64,000 bases of DNA from Olivibacter sp. SDN3 (GCF_014334135.1 NZ_CP060497.1:3038001-3102000); one strand, 5' to 3'; counted from the stretch's first letter, positions 28,018-38,205 are shown. Program-made: numbers and translations. The notes: generated by a model not told the origin, from the letters alone.

Positions 28018-28369
28018 ATATCGTTAAAGTTTTGTTTTAGTATAAAAATGAGACCAAATGGTCACGCAACGGATGTTGAATTTATCAAGTTCTAGGTTTG
28101 TTGATATGATTAAAACGGCTACTAATATCAGCATTAAAACTTAAAGTCTATATTATTTTTATTACTTTATTCGGCAGATAGTAGGCAAAGACTCATCGCT
28201 TGGAACTTTGCTTCATCGGTGCTGCTAAAGTAGAATTACTCGTTTGCGAATGCAAAGCATTTTATTAAAAACTATTCTCCGGAATCTATCGTTGCATATC
28301 AAAGCAATTTTGTATAAGTTTGAATGGGGTTAAGCTCCATGTTTTAAGCTAAACATACGTTAGAAAATT
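28018..28369. other. Intergenic region between tdk and acidic-protein gene
   Basis: A 352-bp divergent spacer. On the plus strand it holds a consensus promoter at 28292-28322 for the acidic-protein gene. No gene or strong hairpin seen in the rest. Confidence 0.55.
28292..28322 (+). promoter_or_regulatory. Bacteroidota-type promoter for the acidic-protein gene
   Basis: TTG (28292-28294), 20-bp spacer, TAAGTTTG (28315-28322), matching TTG-N17-23-TAnnTTTG, 48 bp upstream of the ATG. Confidence 0.6.
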
Positions 28370-29569
28370 ATGGTAACAAAGCAGAATATTTTTGAAAAGG
28401 TAGGATCACTGTTAAAGGAATTAACGGAGCAGTACGAATTTTTGGAAAATAATCCACAGGAACAAGAAGGGGTGCATTTAGAACTTTTAGAAGCAAATAT
28501 GACCTACTTGATGGGACATATTACCATTCTTAAAAAGTTAACTTTTATAGGTGATAGGGCAGAAGAAGTACAAGGAGATGTGTCTGCCGATACAGCTGAC
28601 AAATTTGATTTAGGTGCTCAAATAGTGGCAGATTCTCCTTCAGATGACGTCGGGTACGAAGATGAACCGGATGAGGATGAGCACGCTGCTGAACCTGCAT
28701 CTACAGAAGAGGAGGCGAAACCGATATTAAAGGATGAAACAGAAGAATCGGCCTTAAATTATGTAGATCAACAGCAAGTGGAGGAAACCTATTTCACACC
28801 GGCAACGGCGAGCACTGAGGAGAAAGCAGAAGAATTCAAATTAGAAGATAAGCGGGACAAAAAGGAAGAAGAAACGAGACAAGAAGCAAAAGAGGAAGAA
28901 AAAACATCAGATTTTAATGATGAAAAAGAATTCAAGCCTGCTGAACCTGTAGTAAGTGAACAGGAAGAGCCCTCAGTTGAAAGTTCGGACAAAAGTGTAA
29001 AAGAAGAACAGGAAAGTGATCATCCTGTTACCGAAACAAAAGCTGAGCGTGAGGAAATTGAAGATGAGGGAAAACAGAAAGTGGAAACAAAAAGTGATCA
29101 AGTGGTTGAGGAAGAGCGATCTGTGAAGATTTCGACGAATGATAGTTCTGAAGAAAGCCAAAACAAAGTCGAAGAAGAACCTGAATCTGCACCAGACGAG
29201 ACACCTAAGCGGCCAATGACTTTGAATGAACTTTTCTCTGCTCAACGGAAGCAAGAGCAGAAGAAGCCGGAAATATCTGCTACAGCGGCAAGAAGTGCCT
29301 TTAATGCTCCCCAGCAAGGTATAAAGCGGAATGCAACAGATCTTAAGTCGGCGGTGAGTTTAAACGACAAACTTTTATTTATTAAAGATTTATTTAACGG
29401 TTATAGTTTGGCTTATACAGAGGCTATCGAACTGTTGGGTAGATATGATAATTTTGAGGATGCAGATGCATTTTTGAAAAGCAACTATGCTGAAAAAAAC
29501 AATTGGGCGAGTAAGCAGGCTACTGTAGATAAACTATATATTATTCTGCGCCAGCGCTTTAATAAATGA
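28370..29569 (+). CDS. Acidic linker protein of unknown function
   Basis: A 399-residue protein in three parts. Residues 1-65 are helical ([19 protein letters not shown], heptad-like). Residues 66-280 are a highly charged, E/K/D-rich, low-complexity and probably disordered linker. Residues 280-399 are a compact helical domain ([39 protein letters not shown]). I recall similar C-terminal domains in other Sphingobacteriaceae proteins, but no function. No signal peptide or membrane helix, so cytosolic. It lies 57 bp from and convergent with the rodA end of the cell-shape operon; a link to it is unproven. Confidence 0.7.
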   Translation: MVTKQNIFEKVGSLLKELTEQYEFLENNPQEQEGVHLELLEANMTYLMGHITILKKLTFIGDRAEEVQGDVSADTADKFDLGAQIVADSPSDDVGYEDEPDEDEHAAEPASTEEEAKPILKDETEESALNYVDQQQVEETYFTPATASTEEKAEEFKLEDKRDKKEEETRQEAKEEEKTSDFNDEKEFKPAEPVVSEQEEPSVESSDKSVKEEQESDHPVTETKAEREEIEDEGKQKVETKSDQVVEEERSVKISTNDSSEESQNKVEEEPESAPDETPKRPMTLNELFSAQRKQEQKKPEISATAARSAFNAPQQGIKRNATDLKSAVSLNDKLLFIKDLFNGYSLAYTEAIELLGRYDNFEDADAFLKSNYAEKNNWASKQATVDKLYIILRQRFNK

Positions 29570-29576
29570 TTGAACG

Positions 29577-29612
29577 AAACGGTTGCCGTTAGCTAATTAA
29601 CGGTAACCGTTT
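29577..29612. terminator. Bidirectional terminator between acidic-protein gene and rodA
   Basis: A 15-bp stem with a single G-T wobble (29577-29591 with 29598-29612), 6-nt loop. It is placed between two convergent genes. Confidence 0.8.
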
Positions 29613-29625
29613 ACTTGCTATTTCT

Positions 29626-30891
29626 TTATACTACCCCTTTTCTATTGGAGTCAAACTTCAGCAGAATAAAAAGAAGCATCGTAAAACTTAATAATGATGA
29701 GCCGCCGTAGCTCAAAAAGGGCAATGGGATCCCAATTACCGGAACAATACCTATTGTCATTCCGATATTAATAAAAAAATGGAAGAAAAAAATAGATGCT
29801 ACGCCATAGCCATATACCCGTGCAAAGGAAGACCTCTGGCGTTCGGCCATTTGTATAATACGTAGCAGTAGCCCAAGGTACAATAGCACAATGATCACCG
29901 AACCAATAAAGCCCCATTCTTCTCCTACGGTACAAAAAATGAAATCCGTACTTTGTTCGGGCACGAAATTGTATTTAGTTTGTGTACCTTGGAGGTAACC
30001 TTTACCAAAAAGTTGGCCGGACCCTATCGCAATTTTTGATTGATTGAGGTTATAGCCCTGTCCTCTGGGGTCGTCAACCTTTCCGAGTATCACATCGATA
30101 CGGTTTCTTTGATGTGATTGTAAGATATGTTCATAAGCGAAGTCTACTGAGAGCACAAATAAAGTGGATGCCACAAATAGAATGACTGCTGAAGGGATGG
30201 CTTTCCTGCTCCTTTTAAATAGATAAGCACCAAGTGCACATAATGACGCCAATATGCCGATAATATACCACTGTGAAAAAAGAAGTGTCAGAATAAAAAG
30301 AACAATGCAAACAAAAGCGAAAGCTAGCAACTGTCCGGATACGTAACCTTCTCTGTAGAATACAAGTACCAAAGCGAAGAAAGTAAGTGCCGAGCCGGTA
30401 TCTGGTTGAAGCATGATGAGTATGATCGGTACTAGAAGAATAATAGTTCCTACCAGAAGTGTTCCTGTATTGGGTGTTTTATTACTATGTGAACTTAGGT
30501 ATCTCGCGAGCAATAAACAGGAACCAAGTTTTGCAAACTCAGAGGGCTGTAGCCTGAAGGTTCCGATAGGTATCCATGCCTGGTTACCACCAACATTTCT
30601 TCCGACAATTAAAACGGCTACCAGTAGAATCAGTGTAATGGCATACAGTAAGGGTGAGACGTAATTGTAAAACTTGCCGTCAATGATCATAATCGCACAA
30701 GCCACCAAAACACACACAATGATATATAGAAATTGTTTACCATAATTGGTACTTAAGCTTACGAGACTGGAGTGCATGGGGTCAAAAACTGCCGCATGGA
30801 TATTGAACCATCCGATGATGCAGAGCGCTAACCAAATAAAAACAGTTAACCAATCAATAGAGCCACCATATATTTTGCGTGTTTGATTCAT
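29626..30891 (-). CDS. rodA: Rod shape-determining protein RodA (SEDS glycosyltransferase)
   Basis: A 421-residue SEDS-family peptidoglycan polymerase with ten predicted membrane helices. Typical stretches are GNQAWIPIGTFRLQPSEFAKLG, MLQPDTGSAL (essential aspartate region) and QSKIAIGSGQLFGKGYLQGTQTKYNFVPEQSTDFIF, and the terminal PFLSYGGSS. It works with PBP2, whose gene lies 18 bp upstream. Last gene of the mreBCD-pbp2-rodA operon. Confidence 0.96.
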   Translation of the reverse strand: MNQTRKIYGGSIDWLTVFIWLALCIIGWFNIHAAVFDPMHSSLVSLSTNYGKQFLYIIVCVLVACAIMIIDGKFYNYVSPLLYAITLILLVAVLIVGRNVGGNQAWIPIGTFRLQPSEFAKLGSCLLLARYLSSHSNKTPNTGTLLVGTIILLVPIILIMLQPDTGSALTFFALVLVFYREGYVSGQLLAFAFVCIVLFILTLLFSQWYIIGILASLCALGAYLFKRSRKAIPSAVILFVASTLFVLSVDFAYEHILQSHQRNRIDVILGKVDDPRGQGYNLNQSKIAIGSGQLFGKGYLQGTQTKYNFVPEQSTDFIFCTVGEEWGFIGSVIIVLLYLGLLLRIIQMAERQRSSFARVYGYGVASIFFFHFFINIGMTIGIVPVIGIPLPFLSYGGSSLLSFTMLLFILLKFDSNRKGVV

Positions 30892-30909
30892 TCGTTTGTA
30901 ATTTCTCTC

Positions 30910-32847
30910 TTATCGTTCTTTGCTTTGAAATTTCCTTTCCTTATGTCTAATATAGGTAACCCTGTTCTCCGCAGCAGACGGAAATGGAGCAGAGGTGCCT
31001 ACCACTTGTTCAGTTTCTTCTTTAGGGGGTTCAGGTTCTATCAGGTTGCTTTCTTTCAATACACGTTCTTGTGTTGCTTTTGACATGCTGATGGTGTCTT
31101 TTAAGTATTTTTCCACCATCATGCTAGCTATAGGAGCAGCATAGGTGGCACCATATCCAACATTTTCAACAAATACTGCGATCGCTATTTTCGGATTCAC
31201 CCGTGGGGCAAAAGCAAAGAATACCGAATGGTGTTTTCCGTGCGGATTTTGTGCGGTACCGGTTTTTCCACACATTTCAATATCTGGTATGCGAATATTA
31301 GTGTTGTATTTGACTACCCTACTCATACCCTCTACAACAGGCTCAAAATATTTTTCATCAATATCAACAGAAATCTTTTCTGTAAATTCTTTTTTTACTA
31401 CTTTTTCTTCTCCTATAGATTTTATAAGATGTGGACGGTAATAATAACCACGATTAGCTACAATTGCCATGATATTGGCCATTTGAAGTGTAGTGATTTC
31501 TACTTCTCCCTGCCCAATGGAGTTGGAGATATTGTAGCCAGAACCCCACTTTTCGTTACCGTAACGTTTGGAGTAGTAATCGGCCGTTGGGAGAAGACCT
31601 TTTTTTTCGTTAGGTAGATCTACGCCGAGTTCCTGAGCAATACCAAATTTCATAATAGCTTCGCGCCATAACGTATAAGCACTGGATGCCCTCATCTTCC
31701 GTTGATCTAACATGCGCGCATAGATATGTCCAAAATAAGTGTTGCAAGAGCCTTGAATAGCAGCAGGGAGATCTATTGTTCCATGAACATGAGTACAGCG
31801 CATAAAGCCTCTTCCTCCTCCATAACTATATCCTCCGGGACAATGATAACGTGTCTGTTGTTCGATCATGCCGGCTTGCTGACTAACTAATGCGCTGACT
31901 ACTTTGAAAACGGAGCCTGGGGGATACTGCGCTTGTATTGGCCGAATAAACATGGGTTTATTCGGGTCGTTCAATAATTTCATATAGTTGTTTCCGCGTT
32001 CCCTTCCTACCATCATGTTTGGATCGTAGCTTGGGGTGCTCGAAAAAGCTAAAATTTCACCAGTTGATGGCTCGATGGCTACCACAGAGCCTCGTTTATT
32101 TTTCATTAGTTTTTCTGCGAGTTTCTGTAACTCTAAGTCAAGAGATGATACTAATCCTTCCCCAGCTACGGCCAGGGTGTCATATTTACCATCCATAAAA
32201 TGCCCTTTAGGGCGATTGAAGGCGTCAACCATCAGGTTCTGGACTCCTCGTTGACCCCTTAACAGGTCTTCGTAGGCGCGTTCCACACCACTTACTCCAA
32301 TATAATCTCCCGGTCGGTAAAAGTTATTCGAGCGTTCAATGTCTTTTGGTGTTACTTCATTAATATATCCTAAAAATTGAGCTGCTACTGAATCCGGATA
32401 ACTTCGAACAGTTCTGTTTTGTACATAGAAACCGCGAAATTGATAGAGTTTTTCCTGTAGGCGGGCATAGATTTGTGCAGAGAGCTGCTTTTCGAATACG
32501 GAGGCTCTATAAGGTGAGAAATTTACCGCTTTTTGGAAACGTTTATCGAAACCCTCTTTGTCAACGCCGATCAGCTCGCAAAGTGCTAACGTGTCAAAGC
32601 TTTTTACTTCTCTCGGTGTAACCATGAGGTCGTATACTGGCTCGTTTTGCACTAATATTTTACCTGTTCTATCTAAAATCACACCTCTGGCCGGGTAAAT
32701 TACAACTTTCCTCAATACGTTGTTATTCGCCGAAAGTAAATATGAATCATCGATAATCTGTAGGTAAAAAAGTCGTAATGCCAAAAGCAAAGCCGCGGTT
32801 ATAAATATCCCCTGAATAACATATTTTCTTTCAAAAAAGCTGTTCAT
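30910..32847 (-). CDS. mrdA: Penicillin-binding protein 2
   Basis: A 645-residue class B PBP, the transpeptidase of the elongation complex. It has one N-terminal membrane helix (about 10-30), a dimerisation domain with YPARGVILDRTG at about 51-62, and the transpeptidase domain with SxxK at S312/K315 (PPGSVFK), an SNS-type second motif (NISNSIGQGE) and KTGTA. The periplasmic domain faces the cell wall. Its partner RodA is encoded immediately downstream. Confidence 0.96.
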   Translation of the reverse strand: MNSFFERKYVIQGIFITAALLLALRLFYLQIIDDSYLLSANNNVLRKVVIYPARGVILDRTGKILVQNEPVYDLMVTPREVKSFDTLALCELIGVDKEGFDKRFQKAVNFSPYRASVFEKQLSAQIYARLQEKLYQFRGFYVQNRTVRSYPDSVAAQFLGYINEVTPKDIERSNNFYRPGDYIGVSGVERAYEDLLRGQRGVQNLMVDAFNRPKGHFMDGKYDTLAVAGEGLVSSLDLELQKLAEKLMKNKRGSVVAIEPSTGEILAFSSTPSYDPNMMVGRERGNNYMKLLNDPNKPMFIRPIQAQYPPGSVFKVVSALVSQQAGMIEQQTRYHCPGGYSYGGGRGFMRCTHVHGTIDLPAAIQGSCNTYFGHIYARMLDQRKMRASSAYTLWREAIMKFGIAQELGVDLPNEKKGLLPTADYYSKRYGNEKWGSGYNISNSIGQGEVEITTLQMANIMAIVANRGYYYRPHLIKSIGEEKVVKKEFTEKISVDIDEKYFEPVVEGMSRVVKYNTNIRIPDIEMCGKTGTAQNPHGKHHSVFFAFAPRVNPKIAIAVFVENVGYGATYAAPIASMMVEKYLKDTISMSKATQERVLKESNLIEPEPPKEETEQVVGTSAPFPSAAENRVTYIRHKERKFQSKER

Positions 32848-32905
32848 ATATCTAAAATGCGTGTATTTATCGGCGCATAGCTGAAAATAGCCATATGTAT
32901 TCCAG

Positions 32906-33421
32906 TTAACGCCTACTTTTACGGTAAAAAAGTAAAGAAAAAAGTAAAATTAAAAGTATCGTAAATATACAACTTAAAATTACACTAAGGAATGTATAGT
33001 GGAAGTTACTAAATGTAAATGCTTCTAAAAAGAGCAGGACCAAATGATGTGAAAAGACCATCACGGTAGAGTAAATCAGAAACCATCTAAATGACATCTC
33101 ACCCATACTGGGTGTGGCAAACAGTTCATGATTATCTAGTTGAACAGTGATGTTGATAAAGGCCGTTCGAATGGCTGCAAGTGTTATGCACGCGGCAGCG
33201 TTGACGCCCAGCGTATCATAAAAAGCATCAACGGTTAAACCGGTAAAAAAAGAAATAATAAATAAAAGCCATTTTGGTATTCCCAGTGGCAGCATTAACA
33301 AGAATAATACGTAAGGGTAAGGGGTAGCTAGGTTGTAATACCCCATATTTTTGAAAAGGAATACCTGTGCAATTATAAGAACGATAAATCGTACAACATT
33401 TAATAGTAATATCCTACTCAT
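32906..33421 (-). CDS. mreD: Rod shape-determining protein MreD
   Basis: A 171-residue inner-membrane protein with five predicted helices, weakly conserved as is usual for MreD. Its identity rests on length, topology and position: its start overlaps the end of mreC by 8 bp, and mrdA follows. It is part of the elongasome that positions wall synthesis along MreB. Confidence 0.88.
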   Translation of the reverse strand: MSRILLLNVVRFIVLIIAQVFLFKNMGYYNLATPYPYVLFLLMLPLGIPKWLLFIISFFTGLTVDAFYDTLGVNAAACITLAAIRTAFINITVQLDNHELFATPSMGEMSFRWFLIYSTVMVFSHHLVLLFLEAFTFSNFHYTFLSVILSCIFTILLILLFSLLFYRKSRR

Positions 33422-34247
33422 TGATTAACGTATCTCCTTCCAGCTTTTGCTTTTCATCTGCAAATTTATCTTCTATTATATAAACATATTGAAGCGTATT
33501 GAAATCATTGTTTAATTGCACTTCAATATCTAAAAAGCTATCGCCACTTTTGCCCGATTTAATAACTTTTCCAATAGAAACACCCGGGGGGAACAAAGAG
33601 AAACCTGAGGTTACCACTTCTTCGCCAGGCTTAACTTTTACGTGGTTTGGAATATCCCGTAATACAGCTTTGTTCGCTTCGTAGTTTTCGGTGCCCCATA
33701 CCAAAGATCCAAATGCATTGCTACCAACTAAACTAGCACTTATTCTACTATCGGCATGTAACAATGATTGAATGGTAGCGAAATGAGGAGAAACATTTAA
33801 GACGATGCCTACTATTCCATGGGAAGAGATCACACCCATGCCTTTTTTTACACCTTGCTCACTTCCTCTATTGATGGTAATATAGTTGTTTTTCTGGTGA
33901 ACACTGTTGCTGATGATGCGGGCCACAATGTAGGTGTACTGTGTTTGTCCTAAAGTATCGAGTACCGAATCCTGTTCAACTAGCGTATTATATTTAGAAG
34001 TTTTTAGTTGACTCCTTAAAAAGGCGTTTTCTTCCGATAGGTATCTGTTGGTTTCTTTTAAGTTTAAGTACTGTGTGAAATTATCAATTCTTTGATAAAT
34101 ACTACCAATAAAAGCGTTGGAGGAATTTATAGTGCTGGCGCGCTGAAAGCTGTTATTCCTTATCACCAATATGAATGATATACCAAAAAAGAGGATAAAC
34201 AAAAAGAAGTTATTGTACTTACTTATGAATATCCATAGGTTTCGCAT
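33414..34247 (-). CDS. mreC: Rod shape-determining protein MreC
   Basis: A 277-residue bitopic protein: one N-terminal membrane helix (about 12-28), a coiled coil (about 55-85, LNLKETNRYLSEENAFLRSQL) and the beta-rich periplasmic MreC domain with NRGSEQGVKKGMGVISSHGIVGIV. It forms the periplasmic scaffold that activates PBP2. It is followed by mreD with an 8-bp overlap and preceded by mreB. Confidence 0.95.
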   Translation of the reverse strand: MRNLWIFISKYNNFFLFILFFGISFILVIRNNSFQRASTINSSNAFIGSIYQRIDNFTQYLNLKETNRYLSEENAFLRSQLKTSKYNTLVEQDSVLDTLGQTQYTYIVARIISNSVHQKNNYITINRGSEQGVKKGMGVISSHGIVGIVLNVSPHFATIQSLLHADSRISASLVGSNAFGSLVWGTENYEANKAVLRDIPNHVKVKPGEEVVTSGFSLFPPGVSIGKVIKSGKSGDSFLDIEVQLNNDFNTLQYVYIIEDKFADEKQKLEGDTLINE

Positions 34248-34301
34248 ATGCTTTTAAAATTTGCTGCTCCCTAAAAAATATCGTAGGGAGCCGCCGCTTA
34301 T

Positions 34302-35324
34302 TTACTGCATCAAAAATTTATACCCACCAATGTTCTTGAGTGCAATGCCGGTTCCCCTTACAACTGCCCTCAGCGGATCTTCTGCTACGTGTACGGGCAG
34401 CTTGGTTTTGGCCTGGACACGCTTGTCCAATCCGCGTAAGAGTGCACCTCCCCCTGTTAAATATATACCTGTCTGATAGATGTCGGCCGATAATTCTGGA
34501 GGTGTAATTTCTAAAGCTTTTAAAATGGCTTCTTCAATCTTAGAAATAGATTTGTCTAAGCAGTGGGCTATTTCCGTATACGAAACCGTAATTTGTTTAG
34601 GAACACCAGTCATGAGGTCACGTCCCTGCACCGCGAAATCAGCAGGGGGATCTTGCAATTCAGGTAAAGCTGCGCCAACTTCAATTTTTATTTTTTCCGC
34701 CGTACGATCACCAATCATAATATTGTGTTGACGTCTAATATATTGGACAATGTCTGCATCAAAGTTATCTCCTGCAACACGTATGGATTGATCACACACA
34801 ATTCCGGATAACGCGATTACCGCAATTTCCGTAGTACCCCCACCGATGTCGATGATCATATTTCCCATAGGTTCTTCTACATCAATGCCTATTCCAACGG
34901 CAGCTGCCATTGGCTCGTGTATAAGATATACTTCCTTTGCTCCCGCAATTTCTGCTGAATCGCGAACCGCTCTTTTTTCAACTTCCGTAATACCAGAGGG
35001 AATGCAGATAACCATGCGTAGTGATGGGAAGAACCACCCTTTACCATTGTTGACCATTTTTATCATACCCCGAATCATATACTCTGCCGCATTGAAATCG
35101 GCTATCACACCATCCTTTAGGGGTCTAACGGTTTTTATGTTGTCATGGGTTTTTCCTTCCATTTGCATGGCTTGTCTGCCAATGGCAATAACTTTATTTG
35201 TCGTACGATCGAACGCCACGATGCTTGGCTCGTCTACCACAACCTTATCGTTATGTATGATCAGCGTATTTGCCGTACCTAAATCTATCGCAACTTCTTG
35301 AGTAAACCAGTTAAATAACCCCAT
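34302..35324 (-). CDS. mreB: Rod shape-determining protein MreB
   Basis: A 340-residue actin homologue that forms membrane-associated filaments. It carries the phosphate-1 loop DLGTANTLI, the phosphate-2 loop DIGGGTTEIAV, and the adenosine loop TGGGALLRGLD near the C-terminus. First gene of the shape operon, 54 bp before mreC, with a promoter-like site at 35371-35405. Confidence 0.97.
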   Translation of the reverse strand: MGLFNWFTQEVAIDLGTANTLIIHNDKVVVDEPSIVAFDRTTNKVIAIGRQAMQMEGKTHDNIKTVRPLKDGVIADFNAAEYMIRGMIKMVNNGKGWFFPSLRMVICIPSGITEVEKRAVRDSAEIAGAKEVYLIHEPMAAAVGIGIDVEEPMGNMIIDIGGGTTEIAVIALSGIVCDQSIRVAGDNFDADIVQYIRRQHNIMIGDRTAEKIKIEVGAALPELQDPPADFAVQGRDLMTGVPKQITVSYTEIAHCLDKSISKIEEAILKALEITPPELSADIYQTGIYLTGGGALLRGLDKRVQAKTKLPVHVAEDPLRAVVRGTGIALKNIGGYKFLMQ

Positions 35325-35370
35325 TCGGAATGTTTTTAATATTTTCTTATAATAGTTCGCAAAATTAAGA

Positions 35371-35405
35371 CAAAAATATCACAATATGAATCTGATATAT
35401 ACAAA
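35371..35405 (-). promoter_or_regulatory. Candidate promoter of the mre operon
   Basis: On the minus strand: TTTG (35402-35405), 23-bp spacer, TATTTTTG (35371-35378), about 47 bp upstream of mreB. The spacer is at the long end of the accepted range. A second -7-like TAATTTTG lies at 35360-35367 without a good -33. Confidence 0.45.
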
Positions 35406-35582
35406 GACAGGAAAAAAAACAATTTTTATTGGTGTTATCTTCATCCTATAAATATATTCTTTGTAAGAAAAATGTTTATTTGAGATTCATATGCTTGCCC
35501 GTTATCGTTCATCAGTGTTAAAAATATTTTTTTCTTGAGGTATTTTATATTTATATTCACTCCCGAAATCTAAACCTTTTTT

Positions 35583-36626
35583 ATGCTTAGGATTATTTTG
35601 CTATTTTCCTGTTTTCTTGCTATTGCAGATCAATTGCGAGCGCAGGATTTTTCTTTCGGCATTTTGACTAATGAAGATTTGACTACCGAAAAGTATTCGC
35701 TAGACAGTATTTCGGATGCTGTTGTGTTACGGGAATATGGACGTACTGCGTTTCAGTTTGATGATAGCAAGGGCGAAATAACGTTGGTTTTTACTCATCA
35801 CAAGCGAGTGAAAATATTTAACAAAGAGGGAGTTGACCATGCTAATATTGTTATCCCATTGTATAAAGATGGCAATAGGAAAGAATATATTGAAGATATC
35901 AAGGCCGTAACTATTAATCTGAAAGGGAAAACAAAAGAAACGTTGTTGGATAGTAAAAAGATATATACTGAAAATTATAGCAAATATCTTGATTTAACGA
36001 AGTTTACTATGCCCGATATTCAAGACGGGAGCATCATAGAGTTTAGTTATCGCTTGGTCTCGCCTCGCTTATACAATTTTAAAACTTGGGAGTTTCAGGA
36101 TAGGATCCCCAAATTGTATAGTGAGTACGAAGCCATTATACCTGCAACGTACAATTATAATGTGGTGTTAAGGGGAACGCTCAAACTCTCCGAACAAAAA
36201 TCTTCTTTATTGAGAGAGGGGTTTAGGCTTCCAGGATGGCCAATAGATTGCTCCAGGATGATTTATATTATGAAAAACGTGCCGGCATTTATTGAGGAGG
36301 ATCATATGACGGCGGCATCTAATTTCAAATCGGCAGTGTATTTTGAATTGGCAGATGTGTATCTGCGTAGCGGTTCAAGACATAGTTATACAAAAGAATG
36401 GAAAAATGTAGATAAAGAATTGCTTCTAGCTAAGGAGTTGGGTGGGCAGATGAAACAAAGGGACGAATTCAAAAGGCTTTTGCCCGATTTATTAAAACAA
36501 ACCCATGATGAATTAAGTAAAGCAAAAGCAGTGTATCATTTTGTTAACAGGCATGCTCAATTTATGAATACCGTGCATAGTGCAGATTTAAGTAAGGTGG
36601 TTTTTTCATTGAAAGAAGAGCCATAA
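35583..36626 (+). CDS. DUF3857 domain protein lacking the transglutaminase part
   Basis: A 347-residue exported protein. A signal peptide (to about residue 20, LRAQ) precedes a DUF3857 domain (about 50-225, including KRVKIFNKEGVDHANIVIPLY and MPDIQDGSIIEFSYRL). In the full-length family (about 620-660 residues) a transglutaminase-like domain and a C-terminal beta-domain follow. Here the frame ends at the linker that normally leads into the transglutaminase, right beside the terminator (SKAKAVYHFVNRHAQF... to the stop). It may be a truncated remnant or a stand-alone DUF3857. Function unknown. Confidence 0.75.
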   Translation: MLRIILLFSCFLAIADQLRAQDFSFGILTNEDLTTEKYSLDSISDAVVLREYGRTAFQFDDSKGEITLVFTHHKRVKIFNKEGVDHANIVIPLYKDGNRKEYIEDIKAVTINLKGKTKETLLDSKKIYTENYSKYLDLTKFTMPDIQDGSIIEFSYRLVSPRLYNFKTWEFQDRIPKLYSEYEAIIPATYNYNVVLRGTLKLSEQKSSLLREGFRLPGWPIDCSRMIYIMKNVPAFIEEDHMTAASNFKSAVYFELADVYLRSGSRHSYTKEWKNVDKELLLAKELGGQMKQRDEFKRLLPDLLKQTHDELSKAKAVYHFVNRHAQFMNTVHSADLSKVVFSLKEEP

Positions 36627-36654
36627 AAAAAGCGAGCATGCGCTCGCTTTTTTT
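36625..36654. terminator. Bidirectional terminator between DUF3857 gene and purH
   Basis: GCGAGC/GCTCGC stem with ATGC loop, extended by A7 and T7 tracts on either side (36625-36637 with 36642-36654), a textbook intrinsic terminator in both directions. The stop codon of the DUF3857 gene is inside its left edge. Confidence 0.92.
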
Positions 36655-36678
36655 ATAATGAATCAGCTCCTGTTTTGA

Positions 36679-38205
36679 TCAATGCTTGAAATGTCTGATT
36701 CCGGTAGTAACCATGGCTATACCTTTTTTGTTCGCCATATCAATGGATTCTTTATCTTTAATGGAACCGCCAGGTTGTAGGACAGCCATAATACCTGCAT
36801 CAGCAGCAATTTCTACACAATCTGGAAAAGGGAAGAAAGCATCAGAGGCCATCGCCGCTCCGTGTAAATCAAACCCAAATGATTTAGCCTTTTCGATAGC
36901 TTGTTTTAATGCGTCAACACGAGAGGTTTGGCCTACACCACTTGCTAATAATTGATTGTTTTTCGCGAAGACAATCGTGTTCGATTTTGTGTGTTTTACA
37001 ACTTTATTTGCAAAGAACATATTTGCATAATCTTCTTCAGACGGTATCCTGTCTGTTACGGTCGACATAAGTTCCTTATGCTCAATAACCGAATCTTTAT
37101 CCTGTTCAATGATACCATTTAATAAGGTCTTGAACTGAGTTTTCGGCAATTTGACATGATTTCTCTGCAATAATATGCGGTTCTTTTTGCCCATGAGTAT
37201 TCGAAGGGCCTCTTCATTAAAAGCTGGGGCAATTAACACTTCAAAAAATAACTTATTAATTTCTTCAGCGGTCTCTTTATCTATTGTTCCGTTACAGATT
37301 AATACCCCTCCGAATGCTGAAACAGGATCGCATGCGAGCGCATCTTTCCATGCATCTAAAAGATTGTCCCTGCTGGCTATCCCGCAGGCATTTGTGTGTT
37401 TTAATATAGCAAAAGTGGGCTCTTCAAACTCATCAATAAGTGCGACTGCAGCATCGATATCTACTAAATTGTTATACGAAAGATCTTTTCCGTTAAGCTT
37501 GTGGAACATGGCATCCAGATCGCCGTAGAAGGTTCCTTTTTGATGCGGATTCTCTCCGTATCGGAGAGCTTTGGTAGTTTGTTCACTATATTTGAAAACC
37601 TCTAGTGGTTCTTCTTTGTTAAAATAGTTAAAAATAGCGGTGTCATAATGAGAAGAAACATTGAAGGCTTTTTTGGCAAAAGATTTTCTTTGTGCTAACG
37701 AGGTATACCCCTCGTTTTCTTTTAGTATATGTTCTAGTTCGCTATAGTCATTTCTTGAAGCGATGATAACCACATCTTTATAGTTTTTTGCCGCAGCACG
37801 TATCAGCGAAATGCCGCCAATATCAATTTTCTCAATAATATCTTCTTCAGAGGCACCCGAAGTCACTGTCTCTTCGAAAGGATATAGATCAACAATAACT
37901 AAATCAATTTCAGGAATGCCGTATGTATTGGTTGCTTCTCTATCTTCTGTTAATTCTCTTCGACTCAAAATCCCGCCAAAAATTTTTGGATGTAATGTTT
38001 TTACTCTTCCGCCCAATATAGAGGGGTAACCGGTGAGTTCTTCTACAGGGGTAACATTAATGTTCAGATCACGGATGAACTTTTCTGTCCCTCCAGTAGA
38101 ATAAAGTTGTACACCATAGTTATCCAACAACCTAATAAGGGGTTCCAAATTATCTTTGTAGTATACAGAAACTAGCGCGTTTTTGATTTTAACAGGATGA
38201 CTCAT
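36679..38205 (-). CDS. purH: Bifunctional AICAR transformylase/IMP cyclohydrolase PurH
   Basis: A 508-residue bifunctional enzyme that carries out the last two steps of de novo IMP synthesis. The IMP cyclohydrolase domain (MGS-like) is at about 1-195, with GGTEKFIRDL and YPFEETV. The AICAR formyltransferase domain is at about 200-508, with the LRYGENPHQKG, KHTNACGIA and DAFFPFPD signatures. Convergent with the DUF3857 gene. Confidence 0.97.
   Translation of the reverse strand: MSHPVKIKNALVSVYYKDNLEPLIRLLDNYGVQLYSTGGTEKFIRDLNINVTPVEELTGYPSILGGRVKTLHPKIFGGILSRRELTEDREATNTYGIPEIDLVIVDLYPFEETVTSGASEEDIIEKIDIGGISLIRAAAKNYKDVVIIASRNDYSELEHILKENEGYTSLAQRKSFAKKAFNVSSHYDTAIFNYFNKEEPLEVFKYSEQTTKALRYGENPHQKGTFYGDLDAMFHKLNGKDLSYNNLVDIDAAVALIDEFEEPTFAILKHTNACGIASRDNLLDAWKDALACDPVSAFGGVLICNGTIDKETAEEINKLFFEVLIAPAFNEEALRILMGKKNRILLQRNHVKLPKTQFKTLLNGIIEQDKDSVIEHKELMSTVTDRIPSEEDYANMFFANKVVKHTKSNTIVFAKNNQLLASGVGQTSRVDALKQAIEKAKSFGFDLHGAAMASDAFFPFPDCVEIAADAGIMAVLQPGGSIKDKESIDMANKKGIAMVTTGIRHFKH

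Noticed and set aside
28789-29317. Serine- and phenylalanine-rich minus-strand frames opposite the acidic protein
   Set aside because: They are the antisense of the E/K-rich coding sequence; such complementary frames are a composition artefact.
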